NCBI RefSeq assembly: GCF_023156505.1
Contig: NZ_JALNMJ010000002.1
Location: 62,001-126,000 of the forward strand
DNA: 64,000 nt
Origin: Roseibium sediminicola
Lineage (GTDB): Bacteria; Pseudomonadota; Alphaproteobacteria; Rhizobiales; Stappiaceae
Direction of reading: 5' to 3'
Below, one piece after another: positions 27,066 to 37,231 of the stretch (position 1 is its first letter; every line of letters begins with the position of its first letter). The translations under genes were made by a program, and so were the position numbers. The notes below the pieces were generated by a model. It ran no database searches and was not told the origin of the DNA. It worked only from the letters and a program-made list of their open reading frames with translations.

Positions 27066-27341
27066 ATGTTCCGCAAGTTTGCCATTGCCGCCGTGACCCT
27101 TGCCACAGTGGCGACCGCCGCCGTGACCGTTACTCCGAACGAAGCCCATGCCAAGAACCGCAACCGCGCCGGTGCCGTTGCCGCAGGTGCCATTATTGGT
27201 CTGGCCGCCGGCGCCATCATCGCCAATCAGGCCCGCCCGCGCTACTACGCTCCGGTCCGCTGTTCCTACCGTCCGGTCACCCGCTGGGATCCTTACTATG
27301 GCCGTTACGTGGTCGTTGCCCACCAGCGCGTCTGCTACTGA
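27066..27341 (+). CDS. Small secreted glycine-zipper-like protein (91 aa)
   Basis: A 91-residue exported protein of unknown function. Residues 1-29 look like a signal peptide (FAIAAVTLATVATAAVTVTPNEAHA). A small-residue hydrophobic segment follows, AGAVAAGAIIGLAAGAIIA, with Gly/Ala spacing of a glycine zipper. The rest is Tyr/Arg-rich and has two cysteines (RCSYRPVTRWDPYYGRY; VCY). The general plan recalls short envelope proteins of Hyphomicrobiales such as the BA14K type, but I cannot assign it. AAAGGA precedes the ATG and a strong terminator follows, so it is an independent transcript. Confidence 0.82.
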   Translation: MFRKFAIAAVTLATVATAAVTVTPNEAHAKNRNRAGAVAAGAIIGLAAGAIIANQARPRYYAPVRCSYRPVTRWDPYYGRYVVVAHQRVCY

Positions 27342-27367
27342 GCAACCGTCTCAGGTGTGAACGAATG

Positions 27368-27391
27368 GCCTCCTTCGGGAGGCTTTTTCGT
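27368..27391 (+). terminator. Terminator of the 91-residue secreted protein gene
   Basis: GCCTCC/GGAGGC stem with a TTCG loop, then TTTTTCGTTTT. Confidence 0.85.
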
Positions 27392-27422
27392 TTTAGTCCG
27401 GGTACATCTGGACTGCGTGTTC

Positions 27423-27683
27423 TCAGGAATCCTTTTTGCCTGCGAGGGAGCTGGCCGTGCCGCGCACGATAATCTTGCCGCCCTGGTCGTCGATCTCGCC
27501 TTCAAGCAGGCCGTAAATGGTCAGACGAGCGTCCTTCTCGACAATGACCGGTCCCTGCAAAACGCCATGCAGGTTTACGATAATGCCGGCCCGCACGGTC
27601 AGACCGGTCTCCGCGATGCCATGAAAATTCAGGTGTTCATCGGCGATGCAATGCTCTGAACAAATGCCGTGAAATTCCTTCAT
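27423..27683 (-). CDS. Small hypothetical protein with beta-helix-like repeats (86 aa)
   Basis: Unrecognised 86-residue protein. After a Cys/His-containing N-terminus (FHGICSEHCIADEH) the chain is a run of short hydrophobic beta repeats of about six to nine residues (LNFHGIAETGLTVRAGIIV; NLHGVLQGPVIV; LTIYGLLEGEI), recalling the core of bactofilin-like parallel beta-helices, though much shorter. ATG 27683 is chosen; a TTG six codons upstream is in frame. The ribosome binding site is only a G-rich run. Confidence 0.6.
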   Translation of the reverse strand: MKEFHGICSEHCIADEHLNFHGIAETGLTVRAGIIVNLHGVLQGPVIVEKDARLTIYGLLEGEIDDQGGKIIVRGTASSLAGKKDS

Positions 27684-27856
27684 GACCGCCCCGCTACTCA
27701 AAACGCATTTTTAAAGTATTACAATATTTGGCATTTCCGTCCATGAGAGACAAAGCACCCATTCTGAAGACCAATGCCCGCGTTGCAGCGGCCTTGTGAG
27801 CACGCGCTGGCGACGCCAATCTGGGCGCCTTCGATTCTCATATTACAAGGTGTTTC

Positions 27857-28894
27857 GTGTCAGCTGTGTCTCTATCGCCATGCAGGTCCCATGGCATTAC
27901 CTGCGGTGCAATGACGCCAGGCCCGGGAAACACGATAACCGATGTTGCCGGGGTTTCGGTCGGTCACCGGACGCTCTCGGAAGGAGACTTCAGAACAGGC
28001 TTTACCGCGATCTTGCCGCACCCGGGCAATCTGTTCCGGGAGAAGCTGGTGGCAGCTGTCGAGGTCATCAACGGATTCGGCAAAAGCGCCGGCCTCGTTC
28101 AGGTGGAGGAGCTGGGAACGCTTGAGACGCCTATCCTCCTGACCAATACCTTCGGTGTCGGCACAGGCGTCAACACCCTGATCCGCCGGGCAATCTCCGA
28201 AAATCCCGAGATCGGCCGGTCGACCGGTACCGTCAATCCCGTGGTGATGGAATGCAATGACGGTTATCTGAACGACATTCAGGCCATGGCCTTGAGCGAA
28301 GCGGATGCCGAAGCCGCCCTCGCGGCGGCGTCTACGGCATTTGGTCAAGGCAGCGTTGGTGCGGGAACCGGTATGAGCGCCTTCGGCTTCAAGGGCGGCA
28401 TTGGCAGTGCGTCGCGCGTATTCGCGCTGGCCGGCCGCTCGTTCACGCTCGGGGCTCTGGTGCTGGCGAATTTCGGCAGGCCCGGCGATCTGGTGCTGCC
28501 GGACGGGCGGCGGCCGCATCCCAAAGCGGCCGTGCAGACGGAGGAGCGCGGGTCGGTCATCATCGTCTTGGCAACGGATGTGCCACTGGAAAGCCGGCAG
28601 CTGAAACGGATCGCGAAGCGGGCCGGGGCAGGATTAGCCCGTCTGGGCGCTTATTACGGCAATGGCAGCGGCGACATCGCGCTGGCTTTTTCGACGGCTC
28701 ATCGGCTGGCGCATTTCGAAGAGAGCGATTTCATCGCCCGCGATATTCTGCGGGAAGACAAGATCGACTCTCTTTTTCAGGCCGCGGCTGAAACAACCCA
28801 GGAGGCTGTGCTCAACGCCATGATCGCGTCTCCGGCGATGCGGGGCAGGGGGCGGAGCAGACGGCCAAGTCTTGGGGACTGGCTACAAAGTTAG
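27857..28894 (+). CDS. P1-family peptidase (DmpA/BapA-type, N-terminal-nucleophile)
   Basis: A 345-residue member of peptidase family S58 (DmpA: L-aminopeptidase/D-amidase/esterase). Visible landmarks are NTITDVAGVSVGH at the start, TNTFGVGTGVN, the VVMECNDGYLND block, VGAGTGMSAFGFKGGIGSASR, and the GNGSGDIALAFST segment. In this family the precursor cuts itself just before the serine of the last motif, creating an alpha and a beta chain, with that serine as nucleophile. The substrate is unknown; short peptides or amides are likely. No signal peptide is seen, so probably cytoplasmic. GTG 27857 has AAGG eight bases upstream. Confidence 0.9.
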   Translation: MSAVSLSPCRSHGITCGAMTPGPGNTITDVAGVSVGHRTLSEGDFRTGFTAILPHPGNLFREKLVAAVEVINGFGKSAGLVQVEELGTLETPILLTNTFGVGTGVNTLIRRAISENPEIGRSTGTVNPVVMECNDGYLNDIQAMALSEADAEAALAAASTAFGQGSVGAGTGMSAFGFKGGIGSASRVFALAGRSFTLGALVLANFGRPGDLVLPDGRRPHPKAAVQTEERGSVIIVLATDVPLESRQLKRIAKRAGAGLARLGAYYGNGSGDIALAFSTAHRLAHFEESDFIARDILREDKIDSLFQAAAETTQEAVLNAMIASPAMRGRGRSRRPSLGDWLQS

Positions 28895-28916
28895 GCGAGA
28901 AAGGTCTGAAACCAAC

Positions 28917-28946
28917 AAAAAACCCCGGCCAATGGCCGGGGTTTTC
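28917..28946. terminator. Bidirectional terminator between the P1 peptidase gene and glnA
   Basis: Stem AACCCCGGCC/GGCCGGGGTT around an AAT loop, flanked by A-run and T-run on the two sides. Confidence 0.88.
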
Positions 28947-28968
28947 CAAACCGAAAAGAGCGGTGCTC

Positions 28969-30378
28969 TTAGACGGAGTAGTACATGTCGAACTCGACCG
29001 GGTGCGGGGTCATTTCGTAGCGCTCGACTTCTTCCATCTTCAGTTCAATGTAGGCATCGATCTGGTCGTCGTCGAAGACGCCGCCGGCTTTCAGGAACTC
29101 ACGGTCCGCATCGACGGCTTCCAGAGCTTCACGAAGGGAGCCGCAGACGGTCGGGATCTCTGCGAGTTCTTCCGGCGGAAGGTCGTAGAGGTTCTTGTCC
29201 ATGGCATCGCCCGGATGGGTCTTGTTCTTGATACCGTCAAGGCCGGCCATCAGGAGTGCGGAGAAGCACAGATACGGGTTCGCGGTCGGATCCGGGAAGC
29301 GGACTTCAACGCGCTTTGCCTTCGGCGACGAGGTGAACGGAATACGGCAGGAAGCCGACCGGTTGCGCGAGGAGTAGGCCAGCAGAACCGGCGCTTCATA
29401 GCCCGGGACCAGACGCTTGTAGGAGTTGGTCGACGGGTTGGTGAAGGCGTTCAGGGCTTTCGCGTGTTTCAGGATGCCGCCGATGAAGTACAGGCAGGTC
29501 TCGGACAGATCGGCATACTGGTTGCCGGCAAAGGTCGGGTCGCCGTTGTTCCAGATCGACAGGTGGCAGTGCATGCCGGTGCCGTTGTCGCCGAAAACCG
29601 GCTTCGGCATGAAGGTCGAGGTCTTGCCGTAAGCATGCGCGACCTGGTGCACGACGTATTTGTAGACCTGCATGTTGTCGGCGCAACGGGTCAGGTGGTC
29701 GAATTTCATGCCGAGTTCGTGCTGTGCGGCCGCCACTTCGTGGTGGTGCTTTTCGGTCGGGACGCCCATTTCGGCCATGACAGACAGCATTTCGGAGCGG
29801 ATGTCCTGAGCGCTGTCGACTGGCGGAACCGGGAAATAGCCGCCCTTGGTACGCGGACGGTGACCGAGGTTGCCGGTCTCATATTCGGAGCCCATGTTGG
29901 ACGGCAGTTCGGCGCTGTCCAGGATAAAGCCGGTGTTGTACGGATCTGCGTTGAAGCGGACGTCGTCGAACATGAAAAATTCGGCTTCCGGACCGACATA
30001 GATGGTGTCGCCGAAACCGCCGGACTTGACGTAGGCTTCAGCCTTCTTGGCGGTCATGCGCGGGTCGCGGTTGTAGCCTTCGCCGGTGATCGGGTCGACG
30101 ATGTCGCAGAAGATCGCCATGGTGGACTGGGCGAAGAACGGGTCCATGTGAGCGGATTCCGGATCCAGGATCAGCATCATGTCGGACTCATTGATGGCCT
30201 TCCAGCCGGCGATGGACGAGCCGTCGAAGGCAACGCCTTCAGCGAACATGTCTTCATCGACAAGTGCAACGTCCATGGTGACGTGCTGCATTTTGCCTTT
30301 CGGATCGGTAAAGCGCAGGTCGACGAATTTCACGTCCTTTTCCTGAATCTCCTTCAGGACTTCAGCGGCAGTGGTCAT
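28969..30378 (-). CDS. glnA: Glutamine synthetase, type I
   Basis: ATP-dependent formation of glutamine from glutamate and ammonia; a dodecamer. The 469-residue protein begins [20 protein letters not shown]. Seen in order: the latch-region [22 protein letters not shown], the metal-site segment GPEAEFF, the ATP-site block [12 protein letters not shown], the Glu/Arg signature [10 protein letters not shown], and the adenylylation tyrosine at residue 398 (397 after Met removal) in NLYDLPP. So activity should be controlled by GlnE. ATG 30378 is preferred to ATG 30387 because AAGGG is nine bases upstream of it. It follows glnB, whose product signals nitrogen status. Confidence 0.97.
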   Translation of the reverse strand: MTTAAEVLKEIQEKDVKFVDLRFTDPKGKMQHVTMDVALVDEDMFAEGVAFDGSSIAGWKAINESDMMLILDPESAHMDPFFAQSTMAIFCDIVDPITGEGYNRDPRMTAKKAEAYVKSGGFGDTIYVGPEAEFFMFDDVRFNADPYNTGFILDSAELPSNMGSEYETGNLGHRPRTKGGYFPVPPVDSAQDIRSEMLSVMAEMGVPTEKHHHEVAAAQHELGMKFDHLTRCADNMQVYKYVVHQVAHAYGKTSTFMPKPVFGDNGTGMHCHLSIWNNGDPTFAGNQYADLSETCLYFIGGILKHAKALNAFTNPSTNSYKRLVPGYEAPVLLAYSSRNRSASCRIPFTSSPKAKRVEVRFPDPTANPYLCFSALLMAGLDGIKNKTHPGDAMDKNLYDLPPEELAEIPTVCGSLREALEAVDADREFLKAGGVFDDDQIDAYIELKMEEVERYEMTPHPVEFDMYYSV

Positions 30379-30505
30379 AATGTCCATCCCTTTGATTTTT
30401 CGTGTGAACGGTGGGTTTGGTTCCGGCCCGGCAGAGTGTTTTGCAATTTGGCTCTGGGACTAACGGACCGGAATTCGGAATACCGGCGGACGCCGGAACG
30501 GTGGG

Positions 30506-31076
<571 letters not shown>

Positions 31077-31204
31077 TGGTTAATATTTGTGCAAGCAGCC
31101 TATTAGTTAGGCAGATTCTTCGTTCACATCGTCATCATGTCTGCGACGCTCGACAAATCTGCCGATCCCGGCCACTTTGCGCCTGCGAGCAGGAGGCCCA
31201 AGCA

Positions 31205-32740
31205 ATGACGGCTGAAAAATCACGGAAAAACGCGGCTTTGCTGACGCCGGAAGAGATGGCGGCGGCGGATCGACTGACCATTGCTGCCGGAGTTCCGGGC
31301 ATAGTGCTCATGGAACGGGCAGGTCAGGCCGTGGCAAGGGCCGCCCTGAAGCTTGGCGCGCCGGGCGGCGCTGTCCTTGTGCTGTGCGGTCCGGGCAACA
31401 ATGGCGGCGACGGCTTCATCGCCGCCCGCTGTCTGGCCGCCGCCGGCTACCGCGTCGAGACACGCTTGCTGAAGGCGGCTGAGGCTCTCAAGGGCGATGC
31501 TCTGGAAGCCTTCGGTCGCATGGATATGGCCGCTTTGCCCCTGCTGAAGGACGACCGGATCGCGGACGATGCTGCAGAAGCCTTGACGCGCGCGGACCTG
31601 ATCATAGACGCGCTGTTCGGCGCCGGGCTGGACCGGCCGCTGCAAGGCGGTGCGGCTGAATTGGTGGAGGCCGTCAACCGAAGCGGCAAACCCCTTCTGG
31701 CCGTCGATCTTCCCTCCGGTTTGAACGGCGCCGACGGCGCAGTGCCGGGCGTTGCGATCAAGGCGCGCGCGACCGTCACGTTCTTCCGGCAAAAGCCGGG
31801 ACATCTGCTTTACCCGGGTCGTGCCTTGTGCGGCGAAATCACCGTGGCCGATATCGGCATTGAAGCCTCTGTATTCGATCAGATCGCGCCCGATACGTTC
31901 ATCAATGGTCCCGATCTGTGGCTGGAGGCCTGGCCGCGCCCCGATCCGGCCGGGCACAAATATTCCAGAGGTCATGTCATTGTCTTCGGCGGACCTGTTA
32001 CCGCCACCGGCGCCGCGCGGTTATCGGCCGGAGCAGCGCTGAGGGCGGGGGCGGGGCTGGTCACATTGGCCTCGCCACCGGATGCGGTCATGGTCAATGC
32101 CTGCCATCTGACGGCGGTGATGCTGAAGAAACTGGCAGGTGTGGAGGCAATTGCGGATTTGCTTGCCGACAGACGCCTGAACGCGGTGCTGATCGGTCCG
32201 GGCTTCGGTGTTGGCGACAAGACGCGCGCCGCAGTCACGGAAATTCTCAAGGCCGGCCGGGCGACCGTTCTCGATGCTGATGCCTTGACCAGCTTTGCCA
32301 CGTGCCCCGATGCCTTGTTCGCGGCGATCAAGGACAATCCCGAGCCGGTCATCCTGACACCGCATGACGGTGAATTCGCGCGATTGTTTCCCGGGCTCGA
32401 GGGCGGCAAACTCTGTCGTGCGCGCAACGCCGCCGCCAAATCCGGTGCCGTCGTCGTTCTGAAGGGGCCGGACACGGTCATTGCCGCGCCGGACGGGCGC
32501 ACCGCGATCAACCGCAACGCGCCTCCCTGGCTGGCAACAGCCGGCTCCGGCGACGTACTCGCCGGCATCGCCGCCGGTCTCCTGGCCCAGGGCGTGCCCG
32601 GATTCGAGGCGGCTTCACAGGCGGTCTGGCTGCATGGCGAGGCTGGCCGCGAGGCCGGGCCGGGGCTCTCGGCGGAAGACCTTGCTTCGGCGCTGAAACC
32701 GGCGATCCGCACGCTTGTGGAGAAAACCGGGCAGGGGTGA
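31205..32740 (+). CDS. nnr: Bifunctional NAD(P)HX epimerase / ADP-dependent NAD(P)HX dehydratase
   Basis: Repairs hydrated NADH and NADPH. The 511-residue protein joins two domains. The N-terminal YjeF epimerase (about 1-215) shows CGPGNNGGDGFIAAR and VDLPSGLNGADG. The C-terminal carbohydrate-kinase-like dehydratase (about 225-505) shows GGPVTATGAARLSAGAALRAGAGLVT, GPGFGV, LTPHDGEFARLF and the nucleotide motif TAGSGDVLAGIAAG. ATG 31205 has AGGAGG nine bases upstream; the in-frame sequence before it is not protein-like. Divergent from glnB. Confidence 0.96.
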   Translation: MTAEKSRKNAALLTPEEMAAADRLTIAAGVPGIVLMERAGQAVARAALKLGAPGGAVLVLCGPGNNGGDGFIAARCLAAAGYRVETRLLKAAEALKGDALEAFGRMDMAALPLLKDDRIADDAAEALTRADLIIDALFGAGLDRPLQGGAAELVEAVNRSGKPLLAVDLPSGLNGADGAVPGVAIKARATVTFFRQKPGHLLYPGRALCGEITVADIGIEASVFDQIAPDTFINGPDLWLEAWPRPDPAGHKYSRGHVIVFGGPVTATGAARLSAGAALRAGAGLVTLASPPDAVMVNACHLTAVMLKKLAGVEAIADLLADRRLNAVLIGPGFGVGDKTRAAVTEILKAGRATVLDADALTSFATCPDALFAAIKDNPEPVILTPHDGEFARLFPGLEGGKLCRARNAAAKSGAVVVLKGPDTVIAAPDGRTAINRNAPPWLATAGSGDVLAGIAAGLLAQGVPGFEAASQAVWLHGEAGREAGPGLSAEDLASALKPAIRTLVEKTGQG

Positions 32741-32761
32741 GGAAGATGCCAGCTTTTTCCT

Positions 32762-32811
32762 TTGACGGGAAAATCAGCGGTGTTATAGAGGCCCCGCTTC
32801 AATCGCGGGGC
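32762..32811 (+). promoter_or_regulatory. Probable tRNA-Leu promoter plus hairpin
   Basis: TTGACG (32762-32767), 16 bases, TATAGA (32784-32789), about 40 bases before the tRNA. Directly after the -10 is a perfect GCCCCGC/GCGGGGC hairpin (32791-32811), which may end nnr transcripts or mark the tRNA leader. Confidence 0.55.
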
Positions 32812-32829
32812 GCCCAAAGCCCTTGCGAC

Positions 32830-32914
<85 letters not shown>

Positions 32915-33023
32915 TGCATTTCTGATCTTTCGGCATTCAATGCGCGAACTCGAATGCGTGTTCCGTTCTGGCCGCAAGGCGCCTTCATTCGCTGCTTTTC
33001 TCCCGCAAATCCCCGCTCTCCCC

Positions 33024-33052
33024 TTGACACTTTCGGACCTACGCTTTATCGC
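33024..33052 (+). promoter_or_regulatory. Candidate promoter of tig
   Basis: CTTGACA (-35 at 33024-33029) and TATCGC (-10 at 33047-33052), 17 bases apart, about 155 bases before the trigger factor ATG. The -10 is weak, as is common in alphaproteobacteria. The remainder of the gap 32915-33205 shows nothing else. Confidence 0.4.
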
Positions 33053-33205
33053 GCTCCCATCGTGCGTCCCGGATTCCGTTCGGGGCGAAGCATGGCCGTT
33101 TGAACGCTCCTGTCAAAAGGGGAGTGCAGGCGATGCGGCACACGGGATTTTAAAAACGAAACCTCCGGGGCGGATTGCCGCTCGGGATCGAGGACGACAA
33201 AACCC

Positions 33206-34555
33206 ATGCAGGTAACCGAAACCCTCTCCGAGGGCCTCAAGCGTGAGCTGAAAATCGACATTCCGGCTGGTGATCTCGCCACCAAGCTCGACGATTACAT
33301 GGCCGACCTGAAAAACAAGGCCAACATCAAGGGCTTCCGCCCGGGCAAGGTTCCGCTCGCCCACTTGAAAAAGATGTATGGCCGCCAGGCCATGGCCGAG
33401 ATCCTGTCGAACACCATCCAGGAAACCACCCAGAAGGCCGTTGAGGAGCGCTCCGAGCGCCCGGCTCTGACCCCGGAAATCGATCTTCCGGAAGAAGATG
33501 CCGAAAAGATCATGGCCGGCGACGCCGACCTGTCCTTCAAGATGACCTATGACGTTCTGCCCGAGTTCGAAATCGTCGATTTCGCCGGCATCGAAATCGA
33601 GCGTCCGGTTGTCGAAATCGCCGAAAGCGAAGTCGACGAGCAGGTTGCCGAGATTGCCAAGAACAACACCCCGTTCGACACCAAGAAGGGCAAGGCCAAG
33701 GACGGCGACCGCGTGACCATGTCCTATCTGGGCAAGATCGACGGCGAGCCGTTTGACGGCGGTGCCGACGAAAACGGCATGCTCGTTCTCGGCTCCGGCC
33801 AGTTCATTCCGGGCTTCGAAGATCAGCTGATCGGCGTCAAGGCCGGCGACGAGAAGGTCGTTGAAGTCACATTCCCGGAAGACTACCCGGCAGCGCATCT
33901 GGCCGGCAAAGCAGCCACCTTCGACGTTGTTGTCAAGGAAGTTGCCGCACCGGGCGAAGCCAAGGTTGACGACGAATTTGCCAAGGGCCTCGGCCTTGAG
34001 TCTCTCGACAAGCTGAAGGAAATCGTTCGCGGCCAGATCGAAGGCCAGTTCGGTCAGATGACTCGTCAGCGCGTCAAGCGTCAGCTGCTCGACAAGCTCG
34101 ACGAGCATTATTCCTTCGACCTGCCGGAAAAACTGCTCAACAGCGAGTTCGATGTTGTCTGGCGCCAGGTCGAAGAAGACATGAAGCGCAACGAGAAGAC
34201 CTTCGAGGACGAAGACACCACGGAAGAAGAGGCGAAGGCGGAATACCGCAAGATCGCCGAGCGCCGTGTCCGTCTCGGCCTGGTTCTGTCCGAAATCGGC
34301 GAAAAGAACAACATCCAGGTGACCGACGAAGAACTGCAGCGTGCGCTTTATGACCGCGTCCGCCAGTTCCCGGGCCAGGAACAGCAGGTGTTCGAGTTCT
34401 ACAAGAACAACCAGCAGGCCCTCGCTTCCCTGCGTGCGCCGATCTACGAAGAGAAGGTTGTCGACTTCATGCTCGAACTCGCCAAGGTGACCGACAAGAC
34501 GGTTTCCAAGGAAGAGCTGGAGAAACTGGTGGCCGAGGAAGAGGACGAGGCGTAA
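33206..34555 (+). CDS. tig: Trigger factor
   Basis: Ribosome-bound chaperone with peptidyl-prolyl isomerase activity that meets nascent chains. 449 residues. The N-terminal ribosome-binding domain carries the signature GFRPGKVPL at about 46-54. The FKBP-type domain is at about 160-245 (GDRVTMSYLGKIDGEPFDGG; FIPGFEDQLIGVKAGDEKVVEVTFPEDY). The C-terminal helical arms form the cradle and end with an acidic tail (AEEEDEA). GAGGA lies 11 bases before the ATG. First of the tig-clpP-clpX-lon block. Confidence 0.97.
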   Translation: MQVTETLSEGLKRELKIDIPAGDLATKLDDYMADLKNKANIKGFRPGKVPLAHLKKMYGRQAMAEILSNTIQETTQKAVEERSERPALTPEIDLPEEDAEKIMAGDADLSFKMTYDVLPEFEIVDFAGIEIERPVVEIAESEVDEQVAEIAKNNTPFDTKKGKAKDGDRVTMSYLGKIDGEPFDGGADENGMLVLGSGQFIPGFEDQLIGVKAGDEKVVEVTFPEDYPAAHLAGKAATFDVVVKEVAAPGEAKVDDEFAKGLGLESLDKLKEIVRGQIEGQFGQMTRQRVKRQLLDKLDEHYSFDLPEKLLNSEFDVVWRQVEEDMKRNEKTFEDEDTTEEEAKAEYRKIAERRVRLGLVLSEIGEKNNIQVTDEELQRALYDRVRQFPGQEQQVFEFYKNNQQALASLRAPIYEEKVVDFMLELAKVTDKTVSKEELEKLVAEEEDEA

Positions 34556-34639
34556 GCCGAGTTCTCCCCGTCATCCCCAGATGCGGCGGCTGCTTTAACC
34601 TTGCATTCACGCCGCATCTGCCATGACTTTGCGTTGAGG

Positions 34640-34675
34640 GCGACATCCCATATATACGGGATGTCGCTTTTTTCG
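34640..34675 (+). terminator. Terminator of tig
   Basis: Perfect 10-bp stem GCGACATCCC/GGGATGTCGC with an eight-base ATATATAC loop, followed by TTTTTT. It separates tig from clpP. Confidence 0.92.
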
Positions 34676-34757
34676 AGTCAGGCCCAGATTCGATGCGCTT
34701 CTGGCCTGTTTCCTGTCCGGTGACCACCGGGCAACATCTCAAGCATATGGATGAGGT

Positions 34758-35393
34758 ATGAAGGATCCTGTCGATATCTACATGAACACTCTCGTGCCGA
34801 TGGTTGTCGAACAGACCAACCGGGGCGAGCGGGCCTTCGATATCTACTCGCGCCTGCTCAAGGAGCGCATCATCTTCATGACCGGTCCGGTCGAAGATCA
34901 CGTGGCCACCCTGATCTGCGCTCAGCTTCTGTACCTGGAAGCTGAAAACCCGAGCAAGGAAATCGCAATCTACATCAACTCTCCGGGCGGTCTCGTGACC
35001 TCCGGACTGGCGATCTATGATACGATGCAATTCATCCGCCCGGCGGTGTCGACGCTGTGCATCGGCCAGGCCGCGTCCATGGGCTCGCTGCTTCTTGCAG
35101 CCGGCGAAAAGGGAATGCGGTTCATTCTGCCGAATGCGCGCGTGATGGTGCACCAGCCGTCCGGCGGTTTCCGCGGCCAGGCAGCCGACATCATGCTGCA
35201 TGCCCAGGAAATCCTGGCCATGAAGCGCCGGCTGAACGATATCTATGTCAAGCATACCGGTCAGAGCCTGGACCAGGTCGAGGAGGCGCTGGAGCGCGAC
35301 AACTTCATGACCGCCGAACGGGCCAAGGAATTCGGTATCGTCGACAAGGTCATCACCGACCGCACCACGCTCGGCGATGACGGCGAGGACTAA
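34758..35393 (+). CDS. clpP: ATP-dependent Clp protease proteolytic subunit
   Basis: A 211-residue serine protease that forms the tetradecameric chamber docked by ClpX or ClpA. The catalytic triad is S107 (GQAASMGS), H132 (MVHQPSGG) and D181 (LERDNF). The [32 protein letters not shown] stretch is the typical N-terminal part. The start at 34758 fits the family ([10 protein letters not shown]), though GAGG is very close to the ATG. clpX follows on the same strand after a 236-base gap that contains a weak terminator. Confidence 0.97.
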   Translation: MKDPVDIYMNTLVPMVVEQTNRGERAFDIYSRLLKERIIFMTGPVEDHVATLICAQLLYLEAENPSKEIAIYINSPGGLVTSGLAIYDTMQFIRPAVSTLCIGQAASMGSLLLAAGEKGMRFILPNARVMVHQPSGGFRGQAADIMLHAQEILAMKRRLNDIYVKHTGQSLDQVEEALERDNFMTAERAKEFGIVDKVITDRTTLGDDGED

Positions 35394-35450
35394 GCGGGCT
35401 TACCCGGCCTTAAGCATGGAATGAATTTCCGTGGGCAAGGCCGGAAAATC

Positions 35451-35470
35451 CCCGGGAGATGCCGGGTTTT
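35451..35470 (+). terminator. Weak terminator after clpP
   Basis: CCCGG/CCGGG stem with a six-base loop, followed by TTTT. It would let clpP and clpX be expressed separately. Confidence 0.45.
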
Positions 35471-35629
35471 CATCTTCGCCTTAAACCTATATTGATTTTT
35501 ACTGGCGAAGCATGATGACATCAGTGTGTGAGGAGACGTCCGGCGTCGCTTCAGAACCGGTTCCGCCATACAATGGCCGCAACCGGACAGATAAGGGGAA
35601 ACACTCCCCACAAACGCGAGGTTGACTAC

Positions 35630-36895
35630 ATGACCAAGGCCAGCGGCAGCGATTCCAAGAATACGCTCTACTGTTCCTTCTGCGGCAAGAGCCAGCATGA
35701 GGTTCGTAAGCTGATCGCCGGCCCGACTGTTTTCATTTGCGATGAATGTGTCGAGCTGTGCATGGATATTATCCGCGAGGAAAACAAATCCTCGCTGGTG
35801 AAGTCACGGGACGGGATCCCGACCCCTCAGGAAATCCGCGACGTTCTGGACGATTATGTGATCGGTCAGGGCAGCGCCAAGAAGGTCCTGTCGGTCGCCG
35901 TCCATAATCACTACAAGCGCCTCAATCACGCATCGAAGAACAACGATGTGGAACTGGCGAAGTCGAATATCCTGCTGGTCGGACCGACCGGTTGCGGCAA
36001 GACGCTTCTTGCGCAGACCCTTGCCCGCATCCTGGACGTGCCATTCACTATGGCCGACGCCACCACGCTGACCGAAGCCGGTTATGTGGGCGAGGATGTC
36101 GAGAACATCATCCTGAAGCTGCTGCAGTCCGCCGACTACAATGTCGAGCGTGCGCAGCGCGGCATCGTCTATATCGACGAGGTCGACAAGATCAGCCGCA
36201 AGGCCGACAACCCGTCGATCACGCGCGATGTGTCCGGTGAAGGCGTGCAGCAGGCCCTTCTGAAGATCATGGAAGGCACCGTTGCCTCCGTGCCGCCGCA
36301 AGGCGGGCGCAAGCATCCGCAGCAGGAGTTCCTGCAGGTCGACACCACCAACATCCTGTTCATCTGCGGTGGTGCGTTTGCGGGCCTCGACAAGATCATC
36401 TCCGATCGCGGCACACAGACCTCAATCGGTTTCCAGGCCAAGGTCCATGCGCCGGAAGATCGTCGCATTGGCGAACTGTTCTCGGAACTGGAGCCGGAAG
36501 ACCTGCTGAAATTCGGTCTCATTCCGGAATTCGTCGGCCGTCTGCCGGTGATCGCGACCCTGGAAGACCTCGACGAGGAAGCCCTGGTCACGATCCTGAC
36601 CGAGCCGAAAAACGCGCTCGTCAAGCAGTACCAGCGCCTGTTCGAGATGGAGCAGGTCGAACTGTCCTTCCACGAGGAAGCGCTCAAGGCGATTGCCCGC
36701 AAGGCGATCGAGCGCAAGACCGGCGCCCGTGGCCTCCGGTCCATTCTGGAAGCCATCCTGCTGGATACCATGTACGAGCTTCCGGGCCTGAAGGGCGTGA
36801 AGGAAGTGGTGATCTCGCCGGAAGTGGTGAAGGGCGAAGCGCGGCCGCTCTACATTTACGAAGATCGGGAAGAGACCTCCGCCACCAGCGCCTAA
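35630..36895 (+). CDS. clpX: ATP-dependent Clp protease ATP-binding subunit ClpX
   Basis: AAA+ unfoldase that feeds proteins to ClpP. 421 residues. The N-terminal zinc domain has four cysteines (YCSFCGKSQ and [10 protein letters not shown]). The AAA+ module has Walker A GPTGCGKT, Walker [11 protein letters not shown] and the pore-loop GYVGEDVE. The IGF loop that docks to ClpP is present as TSIGFQAKV, and sensor-2 lies in [21 protein letters not shown] at 35630 is the family start, with GAGG upstream; the open frame extends further upstream but is not homologous-looking. Confidence 0.97.
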   Translation: MTKASGSDSKNTLYCSFCGKSQHEVRKLIAGPTVFICDECVELCMDIIREENKSSLVKSRDGIPTPQEIRDVLDDYVIGQGSAKKVLSVAVHNHYKRLNHASKNNDVELAKSNILLVGPTGCGKTLLAQTLARILDVPFTMADATTLTEAGYVGEDVENIILKLLQSADYNVERAQRGIVYIDEVDKISRKADNPSITRDVSGEGVQQALLKIMEGTVASVPPQGGRKHPQQEFLQVDTTNILFICGGAFAGLDKIISDRGTQTSIGFQAKVHAPEDRRIGELFSELEPEDLLKFGLIPEFVGRLPVIATLEDLDEEALVTILTEPKNALVKQYQRLFEMEQVELSFHEEALKAIARKAIERKTGARGLRSILEAILLDTMYELPGLKGVKEVVISPEVVKGEARPLYIYEDREETSATSA

Positions 36896-36926
36896 GCGAC
36901 GCTGCCTGGAGAACTTTTCCGTGAAC

Positions 36927-36960
36927 AAATGCCGCTTCCCCGGGAGCGGCATTTTGCTTT
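36927..36960 (+). terminator. Terminator of clpX
   Basis: AAATGCCGCT/AGCGGCATTT stem (10 bp) followed by TTTTGCTTTTT. Confidence 0.88.
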
Positions 36961-37231
36961 TTGGGCGGGATCATGCGCCTCGGCGTGGGTTTTCCACCGT
37001 CACCGCGAGTCGTCAACAGACAAGACCCGGCGCCGACACGCGATTGCCTTGACACCGGCAGGCCCGGTGTCCACCTAATAGGTCTAAAGGACGGCTTGCG
37101 CGGTCCGTCAATGCGCCCAGTCGGGGCATTGCGGTCAGGCCACTCGGATCTCCAGGTCCGGAAGCCGTTTTCCAGTGTTTCGGCTGCCTTTTTGTTGAGT
37201 GGGGCCGCGACACGCTGAGAAAGGAAAAAAA

